Shown in pieces: positions 59,031 through 64,000 of a stretch of DNA of 64,000 nt. A program made the translations under genes and the position numbers. The DNA lies in assembly GCF_036226605.1 (NCBI RefSeq), contig NZ_CP109000.1, positions 4,646,501-4,710,500 on the forward strand. The letters are read 5' to 3'. Source of the DNA: Streptomyces sp. NBC_00704. Lineage in GTDB: Bacteria > Actinomycetota > Actinomycetes > Streptomycetales > Streptomycetaceae. Within the stretch, counting starts at the first letter, position 1; every line of letters starts with the position of its first letter. The notes beneath the pieces were generated by a model that had not been told where the DNA came from, searched no databases, and was given only the letters and a program-made list of their open reading frames with translations.

Positions 59031-59981
59031 TCAGGCGTCGCGGGCCGTCGCCGTGAACGGGGGCCTGTCGCCGCCGAGCGCGTCCACCCGGCCGCTCACG
59101 TGGAGGCGGCCCGTGTCTCCCGGACCGCGCAGTTCGAAGCGGCTGCCGTCCGCCGCGAAGACGACCGTGCCCGGCAGCAGCACCGGGGCCCGGAAGTCCG
59201 CGCGCACGCGTACCGCAGGGGGCGCGCCGTGGGCGGCGAGGCAGCGGGCCACGGTCCACATGCCGTGGGCGATGGCCCGGGGGAAGCCGAAGAGGCGGGC
59301 GGTGAGCGGGTGCAGGTGGATCGGGTTGCGGTCGCCGGACGCCGAGCCGTAACGCCGTCCGACGTCGGCGGCGAGCCGCCACTCGTCGAGCACGGGGAGC
59401 GGGCCGGTCCCGTCCTGACGGGCGGCGGGGGGCCCGGCGTCGGTGCGGTGGCGGGAGAGGTAGGTGCTCGTCGACGTCCAGACGGGGGCGGCGGGTTGCG
59501 GTCCGGTGTTCGTGCCGTGGGCCGCGGTCGTGGCGTGGTCGGCGGCGGCTCTCAGCTCGGTGACGACGACCGCCTCCGTCCCCTTGCGGTGGGGGGCCAA
59601 CCGATCGACGTGGACGGTGAGTTCGTAGGTCCCGGTGGCCGGGAGCGCGCTACGGCGGGTGATCTCGATCGACGTGTGGACGAGGCCGAGCAGCGGGAGC
59701 GGGAAGTCCCGCGCGCCCATGAGCCGCATGGCCAGGGGGAAGCCGAGGACGTGCGGATAGGTGAGCGGCAGCGCGTCCTCGCCGGTCGGGAAGGCGCAGA
59801 CCCGCTCGTAGGCGGCGAGCCGGGCCAGGTCGACGCGCAGTGCGGGCACCACGAGACGGTCGCCGGCGCGGGGGAGCAGCGCACCGGGGCGGGGCCGCTT
59901 GAACGGGGAGCGCACGGCCCCGAGGGCGAGGATCGGGCCGAGCGGCGGGGGCCCCGACAGCGTGGTCACGGTGCCGGTCAC
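59031..59981 (-). CDS. MaoC-like hydratase/dehydratase
   Basis: A 316-residue double hot-dog protein of the MaoC family. The C-terminal hydratase motif is YGSASGDRNPIHLHPLTARL followed by FGFPRAIAHGMWTVARCLAA, with the catalytic Asp/His pair; the N-terminal half is a hot-dog without that motif (VVPALRVDLARLAAYERVCA). This matches mycobacterial HtdX-type (3R)-hydroxyacyl-thioester dehydratases, which pair with FabG4. GTG 59981 overlaps the FabG-like stop by one base. Acts probably on long-chain or modified acyl thioesters. Confidence 0.88.
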   Translation of the reverse strand: MTGTVTTLSGPPPLGPILALGAVRSPFKRPRPGALLPRAGDRLVVPALRVDLARLAAYERVCAFPTGEDALPLTYPHVLGFPLAMRLMGARDFPLPLLGLVHTSIEITRRSALPATGTYELTVHVDRLAPHRKGTEAVVVTELRAAADHATTAAHGTNTGPQPAAPVWTSTSTYLSRHRTDAGPPAARQDGTGPLPVLDEWRLAADVGRRYGSASGDRNPIHLHPLTARLFGFPRAIAHGMWTVARCLAAHGAPPAVRVRADFRAPVLLPGTVVFAADGSRFELRGPGDTGRLHVSGRVDALGGDRPPFTATARDA

Positions 59982-61327
59982 TACGCCCCCAGCAGGCTCT
60001 GGCCGCAGACCCGCACGACCTGGCCGTTCACCGCGCCGGAGGCGGGGTGGGCGAGCCAGGCGGTCGTCTCGGCGACGTCGACGGGCAGTCCGCCCTGGGC
60101 GAGGGAGTTCATCCGGCGGCCCGCCTCGCGGATGAACAGCGGCACCGCGGCCGTCATCCTCGTCTCGATGAAGCCCGGGGCAACCGCGTTCACCGTGATC
60201 CCGTGCTCGGCGAGCGCGCGCGGCGCGAGCGCGCGGACCAGACCGGCCACGCCCGCCTTGCTCGCGCCGTAGTTCGTCTGCCCGGCGTTGCCGGCGAGCC
60301 CGGCGATGGAGGCCGTGGCCACGATCCGGCCGCCCCGGCGCAATGTCCCCTTGTCGAGCAGCGCGTCCGTGGTGCGCAGCACGCTCGCCAGGTTGACGTC
60401 CAGCACCGAACTCCAGCGCTCGGCGGGCATGTTGACCAGCCGCCGGTCCCGGGTGACGCCGGCGTTGTGGATCAGCACGTCGAGTCCGCCGGGGAGTTCG
60501 GCGGCGATCCGTTCGCCCGCGTCGGCGGCGGTGATGTCGAGGGCGAGCGCGGTCCCGCCGAGCTGTCCGGCGACCCGCCGGGCGTCGTCGTGCGCCTGCG
60601 GCACGTCGAGCACGACGACATGGGCCCCGTCGCGGGCCAGTGTCCGGGCGACCGCCTCGCCGATGCCGCGCGCGCCGCCGGTGACGAGCGCGGTGCGCCC
60701 GGCCAGCGGCAGCGACGGGTCGGCGGGGGCCGCGGAGCCGTCGGCCGTCGCCGCGATCACCTGGCCGCTGACGTAGGCGGACCGGGGGGACAGGAGGAAG
60801 CCCAGGGTGGATTCGGCGGCGTCGGCGTCGGACAGCCGCAGCAGGTTCACCGTCCTGCCGCGTCCGATCTCCTTGCCGAGGGAGCGCACGAACCCTTCCA
60901 GGGCCTGCTGCGCGGCCGCCCGGTGGTGGTCGCCGCCGGTTTCCAGGGGGGAGCCGAGCACCACGATCCGGCCGCTCTCCGCGACCGAGCGCACGACCGG
61001 GTGCAGCGCCGCGTGGACCTCGGCGAGCGTGTCGACGTCGCGCACGCCGGTGGCGTCGAGGACGACGGCCGCGAGGGCGGCGTCCGCGGGGCGTCCGGCG
61101 GCGGCCGGGGCGGTGGCGGGGTCGGCGAGGGGGAGGCCGGTGCGGGCGAGGACCGGCGCGAGGCCGCGGAGCCCGGACCCGCCGGCCGTAAGGTGAAGCA
61201 AGCCGCCGGGGAGACAGGGCTGTTCGGGCGACCAGCGCCGGAGCGCCGCCGGCTGGGGGAGGCCCAGCCGCCGGGTGAGGAACCGGCCGGGGGCGGTGGC
61301 GGTGAGGCTCAGATAGCGGTCGGCCAT
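59981..61327 (-). CDS. FabG4-like long-chain 3-oxoacyl reductase
   Basis: A 448-residue two-domain SDR protein like mycobacterial FabG4. The N-terminal part (about 1-210) is a degenerate Rossmann domain (PEQPCLPGGLLHLTAGGSGL, AESGRIVVLGSPLETGGDH). The C-terminal catalytic SDR starts at about 220 (TALVTGGARGIGEAVARTLA) with NAGVTRDRRLVNMPAERWSS and the YxxxK in TNYGASKAGVAGLVRALAPR. It should reduce 3-oxoacyl-CoA or -ACP. ATG 61327 is preferred over GTG 61345, though its site is weak. It is divergent from the thiolase gene across a palindrome and coupled to the MaoC gene. Confidence 0.9.
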   Translation of the reverse strand: MADRYLSLTATAPGRFLTRRLGLPQPAALRRWSPEQPCLPGGLLHLTAGGSGLRGLAPVLARTGLPLADPATAPAAAGRPADAALAAVVLDATGVRDVDTLAEVHAALHPVVRSVAESGRIVVLGSPLETGGDHHRAAAQQALEGFVRSLGKEIGRGRTVNLLRLSDADAAESTLGFLLSPRSAYVSGQVIAATADGSAAPADPSLPLAGRTALVTGGARGIGEAVARTLARDGAHVVVLDVPQAHDDARRVAGQLGGTALALDITAADAGERIAAELPGGLDVLIHNAGVTRDRRLVNMPAERWSSVLDVNLASVLRTTDALLDKGTLRRGGRIVATASIAGLAGNAGQTNYGASKAGVAGLVRALAPRALAEHGITVNAVAPGFIETRMTAAVPLFIREAGRRMNSLAQGGLPVDVAETTAWLAHPASGAVNGQVVRVCGQSLLGA

Positions 61328-61369
61328 GTTCGTCTCGTCTCCCACGGGCTTGACGCACAGGATATTTTA

Positions 61370-61385
61370 CTTACTCCGGAGTAAG
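61370..61385. promoter_or_regulatory. Perfect 16-bp palindrome between FabG4-like and thiolase genes
   Basis: CTTACTCCGGAGTAAG is a perfect palindrome in the divergent promoter region, 43 bases from the FabG4-like start and 45 from the thiolase start. The TANNCT... and AGTA halves suit a TetR-type repressor; the TetR gene lies 2.4 kb away. Confidence 0.65.
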
Positions 61386-61429
61386 GTTACCGCGGGTAAG
61401 TCTAGGTCAAAGGTGAGGAGCAGGTCGAG

Positions 61430-62764
61430 ATGAGTACCTCGGAGCCGTCGAAGGTGACCTACCTGAGAGGGGCCCGCAAGAGCCCCCTGGAGCCCCCGCG
61501 CGCCCGCCGCGTCGCGATCGTCGGCGGCTCCCGCATCCCCTTCGCCCGCTCCGACGGCCCCTACGCCACCGCCTCCAACCAGGACATGCTGACGGCGGCC
61601 GTGAACGGGCTCGTGAACCGGTACGCGCTCGACGTGCCCGGCGTGGTGGGCGAGTTCGTCGCCGGGGCCGTCCTCAAGCACAGCCGGGACTTCAACCTGG
61701 CCCGCGAGACCGTCCTCGGCTCGAAGCTCGACTCCCGCACCCCCGCCTACGACGTCCAGCAGGCCTGCGGCACCGGCCTCCAGGCCGTGATCGCCGCCGC
61801 CAACAAGATCGCCCTCGGCCAGACCGACTCCGCCGTCGCGGGCGGCGCGGACACCGCGAGCGACGCCCCCCTCGGCGTCAACGACGCACTGCGCCGCATC
61901 CTCCTGGAGGCCCGTCGGGCGAAGTCGACCGGAGACCGCCTCAAGGCGCTGGCCCGCATCCGCCCCTCCCACCTGGTCCCCGAGATCCCGCGCAACGCCG
62001 AACCGCGCACCGGCCTGTCCATGGGCGAGCACGCGGCGGTCACCGCCCGCGTCTGGGGCGTCGGCCGCGAGGCCCAGGACGAACTGGCGGCCACCAGCCA
62101 CCAGCGGCTCGCCGCCGCGTACGAGCGGGGCTTCTTCGACGACTTGGTGGTCCCCTTCCGTGACCTGACCCGCGACCAGAACCTGCGCCCCGACTCCACC
62201 GCCGCGAAACTGGCCCGTCTGAAGCCGGTGTTCGGCGTCGACGGCCCCGAGCCCACCATGACGGCGGGCAACTCCACCCCGCTGACGGACGGCTCGGCGG
62301 TCGTCCTGCTCGCCTCCGAGGAGTGGGCCGAGGCCCGCGGCCTGGAGCCGCTCGCCTACCTGACCGCCTACGAGACGGCGGCCGTGGACTTCGTGCGCGG
62401 CGACGCGGCCGGAGGCGAGGACGGCCTGCTCATGGCCCCCGCGTACGCGGTCCCGCGCATGCTGGAGCGGACCGGCCTGGGCATCGAGGACTTCGACCTG
62501 GTCGAGGTGCACGAGGCGTTCGCCTCCCAGGTGCTGGCCACCCTCGCGGCCTGGGAGAAGCAGGGGCTCACCCCGGTCGACCGGGACAAGCTGAACGTGA
62601 CCGGCTCCTCCCTCGCCACCGGCCACCCCTTCGCGGCCACCGGAGCCCGCATCACGGCGACCCTCGCCACACTCCTCGCCGAGCGGGGCGGCCCCGCACG
62701 CGGGCTGATCTCGATCTGCGCGGCCGGCGGACAGGGCGTCACCGCCATCCTCGAACGAACGTGA
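61430..62764 (+). CDS. Acetyl-CoA C-acyltransferase (FadI-like thiolase)
   Basis: A 444-residue degradative-type thiolase. The nucleophilic cysteine is in VQQACGTGLQAVIAAANKIA (near residue 113), the histidine in VEVHEAFASQVLATLAAWEK and the second cysteine in LISICAAGGQGVTAILERT; GTGLQA and NSTPLTDGSAVVLLA are family-typical. The length and GSxxAxGHPFAATGAR motif (ATGHPFAATGARITATLATL) fit FadI/FadA5 enzymes of beta-oxidation. GGTGAGGAG precedes the ATG. It is divergent from the reductase/MaoC pair and upstream of an acyl-CoA ligase, forming one lipid locus. Confidence 0.92.
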   Translation: MSTSEPSKVTYLRGARKSPLEPPRARRVAIVGGSRIPFARSDGPYATASNQDMLTAAVNGLVNRYALDVPGVVGEFVAGAVLKHSRDFNLARETVLGSKLDSRTPAYDVQQACGTGLQAVIAAANKIALGQTDSAVAGGADTASDAPLGVNDALRRILLEARRAKSTGDRLKALARIRPSHLVPEIPRNAEPRTGLSMGEHAAVTARVWGVGREAQDELAATSHQRLAAAYERGFFDDLVVPFRDLTRDQNLRPDSTAAKLARLKPVFGVDGPEPTMTAGNSTPLTDGSAVVLLASEEWAEARGLEPLAYLTAYETAAVDFVRGDAAGGEDGLLMAPAYAVPRMLERTGLGIEDFDLVEVHEAFASQVLATLAAWEKQGLTPVDRDKLNVTGSSLATGHPFAATGARITATLATLLAERGGPARGLISICAAGGQGVTAILERT

Positions 62765-62974
62765 GCACCCCTCATATGACCCCCGAGGTTGCACAGCCCC
62801 GACCCCGGAACATCCCCGAACACGCACATGCCTTACACCTACGAGCCGTACGATCCCGTACCTGACCGGGGGCAACCCCTTTCATGGCGGGCATCCCGGT
62901 TGAACGCGTGGGTGCGCCGAGCACGTACGTCATGCAGCAAGCAGTTTCGTCGCTGCACGCCCAGGGAGCCGCCC

Positions 62975-64000
62975 GTGTCCACCCCCTCCTCCGTCGCCGG
63001 CCCGGCCCACGCCGACCACGACGCTCCCCCCGTCCCCGTCGCGCCCGAGACCCGCCGGCTGGACGGCGCGGTGCGGGAGGCCTCCGTCCCGGCCCTGGCG
63101 CGCCCGGTGACCTACGGCTCGCTCGCCGACCTCCCCTACGACAACGCGGCCGCCGCCCCCGACGCCGTGGTCCTCAGCCGCAAGGGGCCGGACGGCGACT
63201 GGACGGACATCACGGCGGAACGCTTCGCCGCCCAGGTCCACGCGGTGGCCAGGGGACTGATAGCGGAGGGGCTGGTCCCCGGCGACCGGCTCGCCATCAT
63301 GGCCCGCACCACCTACGAGTGGACGCTGCTCGACTTCGCGGCCTGGGCGGCCGGCCTGGTCACCGTCCCGATCTACCCGACGTCCTCGACGTTCCAGACC
63401 CGCTGGATCCTCCAGGACTCCGGCGCGGTCGCGCTGGTCACCGAGACGGCCGGCCAGGCCGCCGCCCTGGGCCCCGAACTCGACCGGCTGCCCGACCTGC
63501 ACCACCTGTGGGTGATGGACAAGGGCCACGTGGACCGGCTGATCGACGCGGGCGAGCGCGTCCCGGACGCCGAGGTCGAGATCCGCCGGGGCATGCTCGT
63601 CCCCGACACGCTCGCCACCCTCATCTACACCTCCGGCACCACCGGCCGCCCCAAGGGCTGCGCGCTCACCCACGGCAACTTCTTCGCCGAGGTCGACAAC
63701 GCGATCGAACTCCTCTACCCGGTCTTCCGGTCCAAGGACGACGAACTCTCCGTCCTGCTCTTCCTCCCCATGTCCCACGTCTTCGGCCGGATGGTCGCGA
63801 TCGCCTGCGTACGGGCCCGCGTCCGCCTCGGCCACGCCCCCAGCATCAAGTCCGAGGACCTCCTGCCGGACCTCGCGGCCTTCAGACCCACCTGCCTCCT
63901 GGCCATCCCCTACATGCTGGAGAAGGTCTTCAACACGGCCCGCGCCAAGGCGGAGGCGAGCGGCCGGGTGGCGTCCTTCGACCGCGCGGCCGGCGTGGCC
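62975..64000 (+). CDS. Long-chain acyl-CoA ligase, partial (C-terminus outside window)
   Basis: The first 342 residues of an AMP-binding adenylate-forming enzyme. After a Pro/Ala-rich start, DAVVLSRKGPDGDWTDITAE opens the family core; the nucleotide loop is TLIYTSGTTGRPKGCALTHG (near residue 215), followed by DELSVLLFLPMSHVFGRMVA. This is the AMP-dependent long-chain fatty-acyl-CoA synthetase group. GTG 62975 has AGGGAG eight bases upstream. The gene continues past the window end. Together with the thiolase and the reductase/hydratase pair it suggests a fatty-acid activation and degradation or modification locus. Confidence 0.9.
   Translation, partial: MSTPSSVAGPAHADHDAPPVPVAPETRRLDGAVREASVPALARPVTYGSLADLPYDNAAAAPDAVVLSRKGPDGDWTDITAERFAAQVHAVARGLIAEGLVPGDRLAIMARTTYEWTLLDFAAWAAGLVTVPIYPTSSTFQTRWILQDSGAVALVTETAGQAAALGPELDRLPDLHHLWVMDKGHVDRLIDAGERVPDAEVEIRRGMLVPDTLATLIYTSGTTGRPKGCALTHGNFFAEVDNAIELLYPVFRSKDDELSVLLFLPMSHVFGRMVAIACVRARVRLGHAPSIKSEDLLPDLAAFRPTCLLAIPYMLEKVFNTARAKAEASGRVASFDRAAGVA

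Noticed and set aside
1-64000. CRISPR arrays, rRNA and tRNA genes
   Set aside because: No regularly spaced identical repeats with unique spacers, and no tRNA T-loop signature was found by reading; a dedicated tRNA search would be needed to be certain.

Overview
The window reads as core chromosome of a Streptomyces-like actinomycete. It is very GC-rich with strong third-position G/C bias, GTG starts are frequent, and several genes have a -10 hexamer only 6-7 bases before the start codon, as in leaderless transcripts. It carries the futalosine-type menaquinone genes, a class I lysyl-tRNA synthetase, DUF3558 lipoproteins, a PAS-GAF-SpoIIE-ATPase phosphatase and an ATP-independent (System II) cytochrome c maturation operon.

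Layout. 1-7 kb: divergent argS (cut by the window edge) and lysS, a DUF2637 membrane protein and two DUF3558 lipoproteins. 7-16.5 kb: RtcB RNA ligase, a tyrosine phosphatase fused to a GNAT domain, tandem small lipoproteins, an SDR enzyme, a MarR-permease-TIGR03943 operon and an LLM oxidoreductase/FMN reductase pair. 16.5-25.3 kb: a two-component system, the large SpoIIE-type phosphatase and several small envelope or stress-type proteins separated by short-period repeats. 25.7-32.5 kb: GAP-family, YihY/BrkB, DUF2252, GH15 and ClC-type genes.

32.64-39.09 kb is an accessory insertion. Its edges are broken genes: a headless STAS-like/winged-helix ORF, a YdcF fragment, a LacI tail and a frameshifted tyrosine-integrase tail. 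Inside are two intact divergent operons around an XRE/TPR-like regulator. The left one encodes a resolvase-like protein, a small unknown protein, an aminoacyl-tRNA-synthetase-like enzyme without an anticodon-binding domain, and an ASCH-domain protein, with ATGA overlaps at two of three junctions. The right one encodes the regulator, a YdcF-family protein and a WbqC-family protein. This is the most novel part of the window.

39.2-49 kb: a small two-gene operon, hemL, a histidine phosphatase, a deacetylase-like lipoprotein and resA-ccdA-resB-ccsB (haem and cytochrome c supply; a Rex-like palindrome overlaps the resA start), then a double MerR regulator. 49-58 kb: a CDP-alcohol phosphatidyltransferase, a cytosine-deaminase-like enzyme, a hydrolase with a 17-codon upstream ORF, and the menaquinone genes (UbiD-type decarboxylase, MqnP, UbiX-type flavin prenyltransferase, an Lrp regulator, MqnE). 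58-64 kb: a TetR regulator and a lipid operon (MaoC, FabG4-like reductase) divergent from a thiolase across a perfect 16-bp palindrome, ending in an acyl-CoA ligase cut by the window edge. I saw no tRNA, rRNA or CRISPR array.
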